This document shows positions 48,301 through 59,923 of a stretch of DNA of 64,000 bases, piece by piece. The notes under the pieces were generated by a model that saw only the letters and a list, made by a program, of their open reading frames with translations, did no database searches and was not told the DNA's origin. The stretch lies in contig CM061138.1 of the NCBI GenBank assembly GCA_030789695.1, positions 15,076,214 to 15,140,213 of the forward strand, written 5' to 3'. How positions within the stretch are numbered: position 1 is the first letter of the stretch; each line of letters starts with the position of its first letter. Made by a program: the position numbers and the translations under genes. Origin of the DNA: Scilla litardierei (taxonomy: Eukaryota > Streptophyta > Magnoliopsida > Asparagales > Asparagaceae).

Positions 48301-51226
48301 TCCTACATTGTTTTCATTTATTTGGCAAGATGAAGTAACATGTTTGGTGGTTCTTTGTCTCTTCTCGGAAACTGAGATCGACCCCCAAGATCCGAAGACA
48401 TCAAAGTTGGCGCTGGCAGAAATTTGTTAAAATTTATGATATTTAGACCTTAATCTAATAAGATTCATGACATTGGACTCAACGCCATAAATGAATGCAT
48501 ATTACTGAAATCCGCTTTAGATCAGTGTATGGTCAAATTGAAGTGGGGCGATCAAATGTTTTTCGTGCCGTGCCGTGCCGTGCCGCCCATAGGCTGAAAA
48601 GCTTGGCCCGGGTCCAGCCCGGTCCGATAAGGATTTCGGGCCAAAATTGTTGGCCAGGCACGGCCTTATCGTGCCGAGCCGAAAATTGCCACCCCTAATT
48701 TGAAGCTGCGTCTGTTTTCTAATAATTTCTGCCCTAACAAATATGGACCAACTTCCATGAGGCGCATGGACTGAACGATGCTAAAAGGACAACCACCATA
48801 AATTGCCAACGGTTGTCGTCGTTATGTGCTTAACCAGAGGTAAAACCAGCAAAATATGTTTGCCAAATGTATCCTATGATAAGAATAAAATAAATTAGGC
48901 ACTCAAAAATCTGAAATGCTCAACACATATTAGGAAATCACCATGTAACTTCCATAAAGAGAAAAGGGTTTTTAGAACATGATCCCCCTAATTATGTCTA
49001 ATTTTAAAAGAGTCCCCTAAATCATAGCATTTGCAATTATGTCTCCATATTCATACAACTCACTTGAAAAGAGTCCTTTTTTAAGAAATATGTCCCCTTA
49101 ATCATGATATTTCAAGGGGGTGCTACTTTTTAAAAAAGGGAATCTTTTCGAGTATTTTATATGAATATGGAGACCTAATCGCAAATGCTATGATTTAGGG
49201 GACTCTTTTCGAAATAGTCATGATTAAGGGGACCTATTTCTAAAAAAACCCAAGAGAAAAATGTAGACATTACATGGGGATAGAGTTTATATCCCATTCC
49301 AACACTTCAATCTGGTGTGGTGATCCAAAATGAAAAAAGTTAAGCCTTTTTGACATGCCATGTGAAGATATTTAAATATAGACTTTACCATAGCTTTTTA
49401 AAAACTCTGAATTTAATTCAATATGGATTAAAATCCGTAACAAATGACATGAGCCTAAACATAAGAGACAAAATAACAACTTACATGGGCAGATCAGGAT
49501 TATCCAAATTATCTCCAAATAATTCCTCACCATTTGCTTCCCCACAATGATCCTTGTGTATATTCTCAAAATGCATTCGCTTACATTGCTCTATTTTGTT
49601 CGTCCATGCCACACTTCCATATCCGTATAGCGATAGATCCTTGTTAGGATTTATCAGTCTACTTTTCACTGCAAAAGCAAGCAACATGAGGATGGCAATC
49701 GTCGCAACTATTAAAAAGAAATCAAAAGATTAGACAGAACTAATAAGCTTACTATGAAGCGAAGATGATCCTGGACGCGAAGCCGTGTGACCTGAACCCG
49801 TGTATTGTGAAATGACAATAGACTGGCTATCAGGAGAAATCTCCTCATCCTAATCAACAAAACCCACATATTAAAATACTGATCATTGCCTTTAAGAAAA
49901 CCAATTCAATGATTTATAGACTTTCTCAAAAAGGAAAGAAAGAAGTTATACAGTTTCATCATAAGTCAACGACGGAACATCCGTACTCGAATTGTAACCG
50001 TGAGAATCCGTCCGAGGGATGGTTACCCCGCAAGCACTGAAAGAGATGTTCCCTAAACCCGGTTCCTTTTGGAACTTCAGCCCGGATATGCTTCGAGTCT
50101 CACTCTCATCCAGAGTACGGAAATTAAACTCATCATCAAGATCCTCATCGCCATCTTCTTCCTCATCGCCCTCCACTCTAAAACTGCCTGCAAAATGTTT
50201 GATCCCATTTTTTGTCATCAATTTTGATGCATGCTGAAAATAAACTATCATACATTCTCAACTACAATTAGTGTGAGGAAAGCCAAAAAAACGAATTCAA
50301 ACCTTTGTGCCGCTTGTATCGAGTCTTGCACCGAGGACAGGCTTGACTGCCCTCCCTCCTCTCATACTCATAGCAACCTCTACAGACAGGGTAAGCACAT
50401 TCATAGCACGCAACAAATAGCTCGTCTTCCTCCTCTAGCACCTCAATAGGATCACCACATATCTTACATTTGTGACCAACATATTCTTGATCTAATTTTG
50501 GCTGCAAAAAGTTGCAAAGGACCCAACATTGCTGCAATTAGACCTACATTAATGGAAATATAAAATTTCTAATTTATATCCAAGACAACATTTGTGTAAG
50601 CTTGCACATACTTAAAAAAGTATACTAAATCCATGGGTATCATTTCAGTACATTGTTTAAAATAAAAAAGAATAGGAAATTAAGAATAATGCATGATTAT
50701 TTTCCAACAGACAAATATCACAAATGCCTGCAGCCAATTAGGACGTTATTGTCGCATAAAACCCTGATGGCTTAAATAACATATAAATACATAAACAAAG
50801 AAGCCCAAGATGACACGAAAAATCTTAGAATGGACAACACGAAAAAGGAATTCTTTGATTCATACAGTCATTTTAAATACAAAGATTTAACGATGCAGTA
50901 ATGGGCACCATCAAAATAAGTCCGATTATTGTAATTTTTTTAACAAAAAAAACGAAAACAACAAGCACAAATATTTTCAATGCAGAGACGGGCACATAAA
51001 AATCAAAAGGGTAAAAATTTAGAACCCATGAAAAAGACGCATATCAAAGATTAAAACTCTAACCAAAAAAACCTTCACAAAAACCCAACAAAATCTACGA
51101 ACAAACTGCAACCCAAATCAAAAGATGAGATTTTTTAAAAAACAAACTCACCTTCACAGAATCATCTGCATTGATCACCACAAACTCGTTCCTTGAACCC
51201 GCAAATAATCTGCCGCCGGTAGCCAT
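39228..51226 (-). CDS. CESA: Cellulose synthase catalytic subunit (CESA), 14 exons, 1095 aa
   Basis: Exons in coding order: 51226-51152, 50501-50303, 50187-49952, 49849-49753, 49668-49485, 46441-46175, 46082-45737, 45494-45357, 45239-45114, 45007-44795, 44613-44346, 43474-43272, 43181-42831, 39812-39228. All introns are GT-AG, phases agree, and the coding sum is 3288 bp. The protein polymerises UDP-glucose into beta-1,4-glucan in plasma-membrane rosettes. A RING-type zinc finger spans residues 37-81 (CKICGD to CPRC). Two membrane segments lie at about 288-335. The catalytic domain has SDDG (405-408), DCD (573-575), TED (793-795) and QVLRW (833-837). A cysteine-rich plant region reads [10 protein letters not shown]. 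The last exons carry the C-terminal membrane helices and end CGLDCD. The start and the KTCNCWP region suggest the CESA6-like primary-wall group; that subgroup call is tentative. Confidence 0.97.
40185..40420 (+). mobile_element. Very small TRIM/SMART-like LTR element (236 bp)
   Basis: Direct repeats 40185-40260 and 40330-40420 share TGTTA, ATTATAAAAATATTTCC and the end ATTCAACA. The first is followed directly by TGGTATCAGATCC (40261-40273), a near-perfect initiator-methionine primer site. The middle is only 69 bp. The flanks ATAGC and ATACC match at four of five bases. It lies in CESA intron 13. Confidence 0.65.
41143..41308. mobile_element. Fold-back element bounded by (TA)n, number 1
   Basis: Arms of about 72 bp (starting AGAATAATGGCTATCATACG) are inverted with one visible mismatch around a loop of about 20 bp. 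AT repeats abut both ends. Confidence 0.85.
41324..41583. mobile_element. TIR element bounded by (TA)n, number 2
   Basis: Inverted ends of about 42 bp share GACCTCGGGTAGAAATACC and CTGAGCACA. The interior reads through CAAAACTGTCC. AT repeats lie at both sides, recalling Micron-type MITEs that target (TA)n microsatellites. Confidence 0.7.
41601..41976. mobile_element. Fold-back element bounded by (TA)n, number 3
   Basis: Ends AGGAGGGATCAAATGACCCC are inverted, with complementarity extending over more than 150 bp per arm with a few mismatches. A (TA)n tract of about 50 bp follows. Confidence 0.85.
42026..42349. mobile_element. TIR element number 4 with a head-to-head palindrome
   Basis: The left part is a relative of element 2 (AATGTGCCTAAGAATGACCT). 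From about 42112 to 42348 the sequence is an almost perfect palindrome centred on CCAAAATTTGG near 42232, with arms of about 115 bp. A (TA)n tract of about 40 bp follows. Confidence 0.8.
43566..43913. mobile_element. Tourist-like (PIF/Harbinger) MITE in CESA intron 11
   Basis: Inverted ends GAGCACTCCCAATGGAGG and its near complement at 43896-43913, flanked by TAA on both sides (43563-43565 and 43914-43916). It is 348 bp long and non-coding, with internal AATCAGGCGTCTGAT repeats. Confidence 0.8.
44658..44810. repeat. 76-77 bp tandem duplication across the CESA exon 10 donor site
   Basis: The unit GAAGTACCAGAGCATTAACT to GCATACATCAAAGAAT occurs twice in tandem. The right unit includes the last bases of exon 10 and its donor. 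The left unit holds a copy of that donor (TTTGAT|GTATGC on the minus strand) 76 bp further into the intron. Confidence 0.85.
46442..48012. other. CESA intron 5, proximal part
   Basis: AT-rich intron sequence with no exon or complete element recognised. Intron 5 as a whole is 46442-49484. Confidence 0.4.
48021..48697. mobile_element. Non-autonomous hAT-type element in CESA intron 5
   Basis: Inverted ends TAGGGGTGGCAATT (14 bp) and a perfect 8-bp duplication ATTTGAAG (48013-48020 and 48698-48705) give the hAT signature. GC-rich GGGCCGG and CCGATAAG repeats crowd both subterminal regions. It is 677 bp long and has no transposase. Confidence 0.9.
48966..49251. mobile_element. Mutator-type MITE in CESA intron 5
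   Basis: Inverted ends start GGGTTTTTAGAA and extend over most of its 286 bp with gaps, including CTATGATTTAGGGGACTC. Perfect 9-bp duplications AAGAGAAAA flank it at 48957-48965 and 49252-49260. Confidence 0.85.
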
Positions 51227-51852
51227 CGATTAGAAAAAACCTTCGGTTTTCTTCTCACAAAAAAAAACCTCAACTCTCTTTATGCAGCATTAAATACGCC
51301 TATCCCTAAAATCTCTCTCAATTTTCTATATATCTATATGTATGGCAACAATGCAAAAAGGAAACGCGGAGATTTTTTTGCCAAAACAAAAAAGATTTGT
51401 CCTTATGGCGCAGCAATCGCATACATCATGGAAAAAGCGAAAAAAAAAAAAATTGGTAAATTAATAAGCATATAAAATTAAAAAAACAGAGAGAGAGAAG
51501 ATGAAAACGTTTTATTGGGAGAACGAAATCAAGTGGACTCCCGCTCGATGGGTCGGTGGCAGGAGGAGGGCGCGTCTGTTGGCCCACCGGCGCGCTTTCT
51601 CTCTCCCCTCCCTTAAAATAGGAGTAGCCTTTGTTCCTTCTTTCTCACTCTACAGTTTTTTTCTTCTTTTGTAGCAGTTTTTTTTTCCTGGGTAGAAAAT
51701 ATTACAAAACCATAATAAACACTTTCTAGTTTTAGAGAGAGAATTGCAAATATTTGTGTTGACCAGCTTGGAGCATTAATGTGTGGGACATTGATCTGAA
51801 CTGGTCATATGATTAATTAATTAAAAATGAAAAGAAAAAGTAAAAATAAAAT
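51227..51852 (-). promoter_or_regulatory. CESA upstream region
   Basis: This is the 5' leader and proximal promoter of CESA. A TATA-like TATATAG run lies on the minus strand near 51335, about 110 bp before the ATG, and a GA-rich tract near 51488. The Pack-MULE boundary sits 626 bp from the start codon. A 5' UTR intron cannot be excluded. Confidence 0.45.
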
Positions 51853-52633
51853 GTGAGTTGATATTAGCACAGATCTAATTGCTGAGTTCACAGACCATTT
51901 ATTTACAAGTTTGCCATTAAATTATGCCTCCCCTGGACGCACTTCTCCGCCGCTGCAACGCCTTATTCGGCGCCGGCGCCGCTGGCCTCGTCGCCGAACG
52001 CGAGCTCCGCCACGAGGGCCACCACGCCGCCGTCTTCGAGCGCGGCCCATCGATCGGCGGCACATGGATCTACACCACCGAAGCCCCTAGCAGAGAAGTG
52101 TTGAGGTCTCATCCTCGCTGCTCGTTCATCCAAACTGTTCGTTCGACCATCCCACTGCTCGTTTGATTCCAACGGAGGAACCTGTGACGACAACGAAGGT
52201 CCCCAACAACCTCCAACTCCATGAAGACAACAAAGAAGCTACTGGTCATGGAATTGGGAAACTCAAAAGCTCGGCCAAGGCAACAGCGATGGCGACGGCA
52301 GCACCGGGTCCCCAACATTAAGAGGCATTGATATGGTTGTAGCTTCCGATCGGGATCTGAATGTTTCTGCTGGCGTTGCTACCGTCTCGTCGGAGGGGGA
52401 AGAGTGTGACGGGAACGGGAACGGAGTTGTGGCGCGGAGGAGGGATCAAAAACCGGAGAGAGGGATGCGGCGGCGGAAAGATCGCCGGATGGAGGGTGGG
52501 GGAGGGGACAATTTAATGGCAAGGCAAACTTGTAAATAAGTGGTCTGTCAACTTTGCAAACAATTTTTAATGGCAAATTTGTAAATAGTGGTCTGTGAAC
52601 TCAGCAATCAGGTCTGTGCTAATAGCAACTTCC
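51853..52633. mobile_element. Pack-MULE carrying a flavin monooxygenase fragment
   Basis: Inverted ends of about 75 bp share AGTTG, TATTAGCACAGA, TTGCTGAGTTCACAGACC and TTTGCCATTAAA. The direct duplication AAAATAAAAT is at 51843-51852 and 52634-52643, the 9-10 bp expected of Mutator-like elements. The interior is GC-rich and includes a host-gene fragment. No transposase is present. Confidence 0.88.
51924..52166 (+). pseudogene. Captured N-terminal fragment of a flavin-containing monooxygenase
   Basis: The 80-codon frame contains GAGAAGLVAERELRHEGH and VFERGPSIGGTWIY, the FAD-binding Rossmann segment of plant flavin-containing monooxygenases. The usual residues before GAGAAG are replaced, and after TTEAPS the match stops. 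Full enzymes are about 450 aa, so this is a fragment that cannot be catalytic. Its high GC content differs from the element ends. The parent gene is not in the window. Confidence 0.8.
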
Positions 52634-52811
52634 AAAATAAAATTAGCAGTAGAACATTAATCACAGCATAAAAGAATGCTTATGCTTGTTATGAATGGGG
52701 GATACCTTTGGTCTCCACCCACTAACCATCCACCGTTACACCCACTTAGTAGTGGGTGTCCATTGCGTTCTAAATGATGTAACCCTCTATATGAAAGGAT
52801 ACATGTATGGC
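52634..52811. other. Short spacer between Pack-MULE and second gypsy
   Basis: Includes the right target duplication of the Pack-MULE. Nothing else was recognised. Confidence 0.4.
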
Positions 52812-55237
52812 TGTCACGCCCCGCTGCCCAAAATAGGGAGGGTCGGCGTGACAAGCCGCGGTATTAGAGTACCAAGCGCTAAAGTACACACCAAAGTCAC
52901 GTAGGCCACTGCAAACGCTGAGGAAACACAGGCAGTAAAGTACAGACTGAACGATTAACAGAACAGTATAGCTCCAACACAAAAAGATAGTACAAGACAC
53001 TACAACACAGGCAGTAAGGTAAAATACGACGAACAGAACATCCAAGAGTCACAGAGCACCGCTACTACATGGCCAATACCGCACAAGTCCACTGTACAAC
53101 CCCAACAGCAAAAGCTCCCACAAAAGTACAACTCAACCCTACGGGGTACAAAGGGAACAGGGGTACAACACTGCGTTCATCACACACACACAACCCAAGA
53201 CTACACCAAGCGACCCACATTGACCATACACTACGAACCCTGCTGAGACGAGCTGCCCTCCGGGGTCTCCACTCCCGGGCCCGCCGCCAGAGAACCAGTG
53301 CCTGGACCTGTAGGGGGGAGGACACGCCACAGCGTGCCCAGTAGGAACTCCACAACTCTACTACTCTAATCATAGTGCACAACAAGGAATCACAACAAAG
53401 GAAAATGCATCACATTTCAGAGTTACTGTTTTTTCTTTATAGGTTAGTTTTCATGCATGAATTCGAAACCTCAGTAACGGGTTAGACATCGGGGACTAGA
53501 CCTCACCCGGTAAAGTGGGTGGAATGCTACGACTTCCCGAGACAAGCTCTTACGAAAGAAGCCGTTCACCAACACAACCAACCTCAACCACAACCGCACC
53601 AACTCCCCGCCGCTGAGGGCTCGTCGGGAGTGGCCCACAACTCAGCAGTCCATCCCCCGCATGCTCACTCGTTACCTTGGTTTCCCCAACCCCTCCTGGG
53701 GCACTCACCCACTTCGAGTGGAACGAGAACACCCTAGGTTGTCTTTTAACTAATCATTAAACCTAGAGTATGAAGCATGTAAAATGAGATCCAATGCATT
53801 CTTTTCATCGGAATGTTCACAACAACTTGCGAGCTTCATAAGCCATGAACATAAACATCCATTTCCAAACTTGCAACATAAAGTAGCATACCCATAGACA
53901 GCACTTAATCACTGATGAATCCACATTAGCGATATGTTCCGAAGTAAACCAAAACAATAATCTAGTCATTAGCAAACAATGCAATTTTGCTGAAATTTCG
54001 TCAAAGTCACAACATCAATGATTAACAGCCATTTCCAGTGAGAATTTAACAAAACTTACTGAATGAAAGTTGTAGATATGGCAGTTTTGAGTTCACATAT
54101 AAAATTTCATACAAAACTATGGAGTATATGATTTATGGTGAATTATTTGGTAAAGTGTGTCAAAACTGTTCTGCAGACAGATTTCTGTGTCTGTGTTCAA
54201 AGCCAATTTTGGGCATATTATAGCCAGAATTTCGACATAAGAACCGCGATGGACTTTGAGAAAAACTTGTTATCTTTCTAACAAGACCAAAATCAACAAA
54301 TTCCAAGATGTGTGCAGGTAGTGGTGCTTGGTTTAGTGAAATGTGTACAGCTTGACAGAATTCCTGGCATGTTGCACAATTCGAATTGTTACCCCAACTT
54401 CCATTTCTAATTAGAAAAAGTGATGAACATGAAAGTTACTCATAACTACGAGATACATATCATATAAAATTTTCAGAGCATTCCTAATAGCCAATTAATC
54501 CCAGCACGTAGTTAAAGTTTCAAAAAATTGTCAAGCATGCAACAAGAATCCTAGCTCTACAACACTCTCCCCAAATTTCAGAGAAAACTCATACGTATAA
54601 GATACTTTCTAGCATCTATAATTAGGGAAGGAGAGTGAAGAGTTTCTACCTCTTTTGGGGCTTCAAGAGTTGCCTAGAGCTTGCAAGAACCCTCCTCCAA
54701 TCTTGATTTTCCTCCTCCTCCTCTTCCTCTTCTCCTTTCTCTCTTCTTCTTCTTCCTCTCTTCTTTATTCTCTCCCCCTTTTTTTTCCTCCTTGAATTTC
54801 GGCCAGGTACAAGAAAAATGGGGAGAGAGGGGAGGGGTAAGGGTTTAAGGAGTATGGAGGGGGGGTTAGTTGGAGAGGGGAGGAGTGGAGAGAAGTATGG
54901 TGCACTTTTTTGCCATACTCCTCTTTTCTTTTCATTTTCTTTTCTTCTTCTTTTTTTGCTCTCTCTCTCTTCTTTTAAAAAAAACCCTCCAAATTGTTTA
55001 ATTTTATTACAAGTTTGCCATTGCAAATATCCCACTTCTCTTTTTGCACATTAACCCCTTGACTTGAAGAAATTTGCCTTAAGCCCACACTTTGCAATGA
55101 TACCCTCATTTGGGTATAGATGAAAAATTTAGGGGCAATTTGCAAATCTCTCAATTCCCCGGGATTGGTGTGCACATGTACGAGAAACTTGGATGAATTT
55201 AACGATTACTTAGTATTTGCACACTAGGGTTGTTACA
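52812..55237 (-). repeat. 3' LTR of the second gypsy (2426 bp)
   Basis: On the minus strand it begins TGTAACAACCCTAG right after the polypurine tract and ends GGGGCGTGACA. The other edge is set by the terminal TG...CA only, since no second LTR copy is available to compare. It contains a GA-rich tract (about 54700-54900). Confidence 0.75.
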
Positions 55238-55344
55238 CCCTACCCTCCTTAGAAAAATTTCCGTCCTCAAAAATTTAACAAAATCAGGAGAGCGGTCATT
55301 TATATACAATACCCAACAACTGCAGAAAATATAAGATACAACAG

Positions 55345-58300
55345 TCATTGCTCAAACAGGTACGGGTATTTCTCTTGCATCTCATCTACTCGCTCCCAAG
55401 TTGACTCTCCCGGAGACTCTTGCTGCCACATGACCCGCACCAAGTCAATGGTCTTCTTCTTCAACGTCTTCTGCCTCCGGTCCAAGATAGCCACTGGTTG
55501 CTGCTCATATGTGAGATCCGACCGTACTTCTATCTCTGAAAAATCTACAACATGTTTGGGATCTCCCACATATCTTCTGAGTTGAGACACATGGAAGACA
55601 TTATGCACACCTTCGAGTGCCGGTGGCAATGTTAGCCGATACGCAACTTCACCGACCTTAGCGGAAATCTCGAACGGACCAATGTACCTAGGACTCAGCT
55701 TCCCACGTTTGCCAAATCGGATGGTCCCACGAACCGGTGAAATCCTTAGGAACACGTAATCCCCTGGCTGAAATTCCAAGGGTCTCCGCTTTGTATCAGC
55801 CCAGTGCTTATAACGGTCTTGCGCGATGCGCAGATTCTCTCTGACTGTCCGCACCACATCTGTTGTTGCCGCCACCAAGTCTGGTCCTAAAAACTCCATG
55901 TCTCCAACGTCATCCCAACTTAAAGGAGACCTACACTGCCTTCCATACAGAGCTGCGAAGGGAGCCATGCCAATACTTGCTTGATAACTGTTATTGTATG
56001 CGAACTCGACTAGATGCAGATGGTCCTCCCACGAACCCTTGAAATCAAGCATACACGCTCGCAGCATATCTTCAAGAATCTGAATGGTTCTTTCCGACTG
56101 CCCATCAGTCTGAGGATGATATGAAGTACTGAAATTCAAACGCGTCCCCAGACTAGCCTGTAAACTTTCCCAGAAATGTGAGGTGAATCTGCTATCCCTA
56201 TCGGACTCTATACTCACTGGGACTCCATGCAGTTTCACGATCTCCTCCATGTACCTCTTAGCCAGATTCTCTGTTGACTGTCCAACTCGAAACGGAATAA
56301 AATGTGTCGACTTGGTCAATCGATCTATGATGACCCAAATCGCATCATTGCCCCTAGGCGTCCGAGGTAAACCAGTCACAAAGTCCATGGTCACATGCTC
56401 CCACTTCCATTCTGGAATAGGGAGAGGCTGCAACAATCCTGCAGTTCTCTGGTGCTCAGCCTTCACCTGCTGGCAAACCAAGCAGGACGCCACACTCTTG
56501 GCTACACTCTTCTTCATTCCTGACCACCAATAATACTGCTTCAAATCTCGGTACATTTTGGTCCCTCCAGGATGGATAGAATATGGGGAACTATGTGCCT
56601 CCTTCAATAGTTCTTCCCGAATCTCACCACTTGGCACACAAACCCGGTTCCCAAATCTCAACGACCCATCTTCGTGAATACGAAAATCGGTACGAAGTTC
56701 AGCGTCCACTTGCTCTCGGATCCTCTTCAACTTGGCATCCCCTGATTGAGCTGCCTTAATCATGTTCACCAAATCAGACTGGATCTGCAGCCCCATCATA
56801 ACAGTTTTCTCTCCTGGGAGTACAACTTCTATTCTCATCTGTCGGATTGCCCACCGAAGTTGTGGTTGAGAGGTTAGCGTCATTACGGCGGGTAATCTAC
56901 TAAGAGCATCTGGCACCACATTCACCTTCCCAGGATGGTATAGCAGATCAACGTCATACTCAGCCATTAATTCCAACCATCGTCGTTGTCTCATATTAAG
57001 CTCCTTCTGAGTGAACACATACTTTAGACTCTTATGGTCAGTGTATATCTTCACGTGTTCACCTAGCAAGAAATGTCTCCATAATTTCAAAGCCAGAACC
57101 ACTGCTGCCAATTCCAGGTCATGAGTAGGATAGTTCAGTTCATGCTCCTTCAACAATCTGGAAGCATATGCCACCACTCGCCCGTGTTGATGAAGGACAC
57201 AGCCTAGTCCTCTGCCAGACGCGTCACAGAAAACTTCAAATCCACCCGAACGGTCAGGGATAGTTAAGATAGGAGCAGTGGTCAACCGATGCTTCAGCTC
57301 TTCGAACGCTCGCTGGCATTCTTTCGACCAGACATACGCAACATCCTTCTTCGTCAAATGAGTCAAGGGCGAGGCAATCTTCGAGAAATCCTTAATGAAC
57401 TTCCGATAGTACCCATCCAACCCCAAAAAGCTTCGAATATCTGTGACTGTCTGAGGTATAGGCCAACCTTCTACTGCGGCAACCTTCTCAGGATCAACAG
57501 ACACTCCGTCTCCAGAGACTATGTGTCCAAGAAACGCAACCTTGGTCAACCAAAATTGGCACTTGCTGAACTTAGCGTACAATCGGTGCTGCCTGAGGGT
57601 ATTCAAAACCATCCGCAGATGCTCAGCATGTTCATCCTCATTCTTCGAGTAAACCAGGATGTCATCGATAAATACCGCCACAAACTTATCTAAATACTCG
57701 AAGAAGACCTGATTCATCAGCCTCATGAAAGTAGCTGGGGCATTCGTCACTCCAAAAGGCATCACCAGAAACTCATATTGACCGTATCGAGTACGGAATG
57801 CGGTTTTAGGAACATCAGATTCTCGCACCTTCACTTGGTGATACCCACTTTGCAAATCTAGCTTCGAATACACCCGGGATCCACCAAGCTGATCAAAAAT
57901 ATCATCGATCCGGGGAAGAGGGTACTTATCCCTCACCGTCACCTTATTCAATTCCCGATAATCAATGCACATCCTCCGAGATCCATCCTTCTTGTTCACA
58001 AGCAACACTGGCGCTCCCCACGGTGACACACTTTGGCGAATCAATCCCCTATCTGATAAATCGGTCAACTGATTGCGGAGCTCAGCTAACTCCGATGGGG
58101 CCATACGGTATGGAGCCTTCGCTATCGGTTGAGCGCCTGGAATCAGATCAATAGTAAACTCCAGGGACCTATCTGGGGGTAATCCAAAGATGTCATCTGG
58201 AAAGATGTCAGGAAATTCTTCAACAACCCTTGGTAACACGGGCTCTGCTTCCATGTCCAAATACTCCACGACCGTAGCTCGACACTTCAAGGGCTCAAGC

Positions 58301-58795
58301 TCGCTACTACCATCCCCAAACTCAAACTCTGGATGGTCAGGGATCCGAAAAACTACCCTCCTTAGTCTACAGTCTATGTTAGCATAGAACATCCCCAACC
58401 AATCCATTCCAAACACTGTCTCATAGTCGGGTAACTCAATCACCAAAAAGTCTGCATACAACTCTCGTCCCCCGATCTCAACAGGACAGTTCCGTATCCC
58501 AGAGACACTACAAATAACCCTATTTCCGACGTGAACATTCCAACTAGCAGCAAAGGTGTCAACTACTGTGGAGTGTTGCGTCACAAACTTCTTCGACAGA
58601 AAACAATGTGACGCTCCAGTGTCAAATAAGGACATAGCAGGGTAGGAGGCTACTCTAACAATACCTAAGTATCACAACAATAAAACTCAGCCAACTAGCT
58701 AAATAGAATAACTGAGGCTCAATCTAATAGACTGCATAGGGGCAAGATTCATACCGGTGATCACTCGACTAGCACCCTCCGAAGTCTCACTGGGG
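55345..58795 (-). CDS. pol: Protease-pol polyprotein of the second gypsy
   Basis: The main exon is 58664-55345. It joins upstream sequence ending RVITG at 58755 after a putative 90 bp intron (58754-58665). That upstream part is the frame following the gag stop. Domains: protease LFDTGASH (about 58640), reverse transcriptase with [10 protein letters not shown] and FIDDILVY, RNase [11 protein letters not shown], integrase HHCC region and core from MDFVTGLPR, chromodomain-like end near AILDRRQK and STWERVDE. The frame is open throughout and the catalytic motifs seen are intact. It lies one base out of frame with gag. Confidence 0.88.
58665..58754 (-). other. Putative intron between gag and protease (90 bp)
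   Basis: On the minus strand the donor is ATCACCG|GTATGA and the acceptor ATACTTAG|GTATTG. Joining gives ITG then IVRVASYP before LFDTGAS, the same position and phase as 4979-5071. Confidence 0.75.
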
Positions 58796-59923
58796 TCATG
58801 GTGTACTGCTGCCGCCTCGGTGGAGGAACTGCCCCTGGTTCCCTCGTCGCTGCTGGGGAGGTGGAGGGGGTCCTCTCGGTGCAGACGGTCTCGATCCTGA
58901 CGGTGCCGGAAGGGCAAGCCGCTGTGGCGGTGGTGGAAGAGGTCTCTGCTGTGTAGGCCGGACAGCTGCTGACGCCGGCGGCACCGGGGCATGACCCGAC
59001 TGTGGGCAAAATCTGCTGATGTGTCCCGGCTCTCCACATGTATAACACCTGGCATTCGTAACTCGGTAGTCTCTCTGCACATGCCCTGGCTTCCCGCATC
59101 TGTAGCATGAAGGTCCCTTCTGTGCCGGAGGTGGAGCCCCCGGTCGCTTGAATGTCACCCGCTGAACTGGGCCAGGTGCAGTCCTTTGCTGAGCAGCTGG
59201 TCTCCCACCACTGGCTGGTGGCCTCCCCACACTCCGTAGGTGGGTCTCATGCTGTCTGGCAGCCCGCAGTACGGCCTCCTGAGTCAATAACTCCTGAGTA
59301 GACATGGCCGCCCGAAACTCTACGTCTAGTCCCTTGCGGAATCGCCTGGCTCTGATGGCATCTGTCGCTACAAGCTCTGGCGCGTACTTGCTCAGCAACG
59401 AGAACTCTGCATCATACTCATCCACTGTCCTCCCATCCTGAGTCAAATGCTCAAATCTCTGCCTTAACTCGTCCTTCGCTGCCTCTGGAAGGAACTTGGC
59501 CTCAAACAACTCCCGAAAGGTCTCCCAAGCAATGTTCCCCTTCAGTCGCCTCTCCTGAGCCTCCCACCAGTCTCTAGCTTGATGGGTCAACTGGCGCCTC
59601 ACCAACTCTACCCAACCGTCTCGGGGATACCGACACATCGTCAGATCATCCTCAGTGTGTCGCAGCCACTCATCTACCTCGAGGCTACTCTCCCTGCCCG
59701 AGAAGTATCGTGGACGCAGTGTCCTGAACTCCTTGTAGCTCGGCGGCTTCGGCGCCACTGTCCTCTCCTCCATCTGACCCATGTGCTCTAAAATGCCCAT
59801 CAGGACCTTAGCCATCAAGGCTGACTCTGAGGTCATATCACCCGAAGACTGCACATCACCGACTGGGCCAATCCCACCATCAGATGTTCCGGTCCCGCCG
59901 GAACTCCCGTTCCCACCTTCCAT
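58796..59923 (-). CDS. gag: Gag of the second gypsy (375 aa)
   Basis: It starts MEGGNGSSGGTGTSD. The capsid core includes DEWLRHTEDDLTM and ARDWWEAQERR, followed by KYAPELVATDAIRARRF without interruption, showing that the gag intron of the first element is absent here. Two knuckles near the end are CYRCGKPGHVQRDY (last cysteine changed to Y, so probably defective) and CYTCGEPGHISRFC. The tail is proline-rich and ends at TGA. The following VITG segment is in the +1 frame relative to gag. Confidence 0.9.
   Translation of the reverse strand: MEGGNGSSGGTGTSDGGIGPVGDVQSSGDMTSESALMAKVLMGILEHMGQMEERTVAPKPPSYKEFRTLRPRYFSGRESSLEVDEWLRHTEDDLTMCRYPRDGWVELVRRQLTHQARDWWEAQERRLKGNIAWETFRELFEAKFLPEAAKDELRQRFEHLTQDGRTVDEYDAEFSLLSKYAPELVATDAIRARRFRKGLDVEFRAAMSTQELLTQEAVLRAARQHETHLRSVGRPPASGGRPAAQQRTAPGPVQRVTFKRPGAPPPAQKGPSCYRCGKPGHVQRDYRVTNARCYTCGEPGHISRFCPQSGHAPVPPASAAVRPTQQRPLPPPPQRLALPAPSGSRPSAPRGPPPPPQQRRGNQGQFLHRGGSSTP

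Noticed and set aside
52695..53385. Open frames in the second gypsy LTR
   Set aside because: They lie in LTR sequence with no domain and no coding signature.
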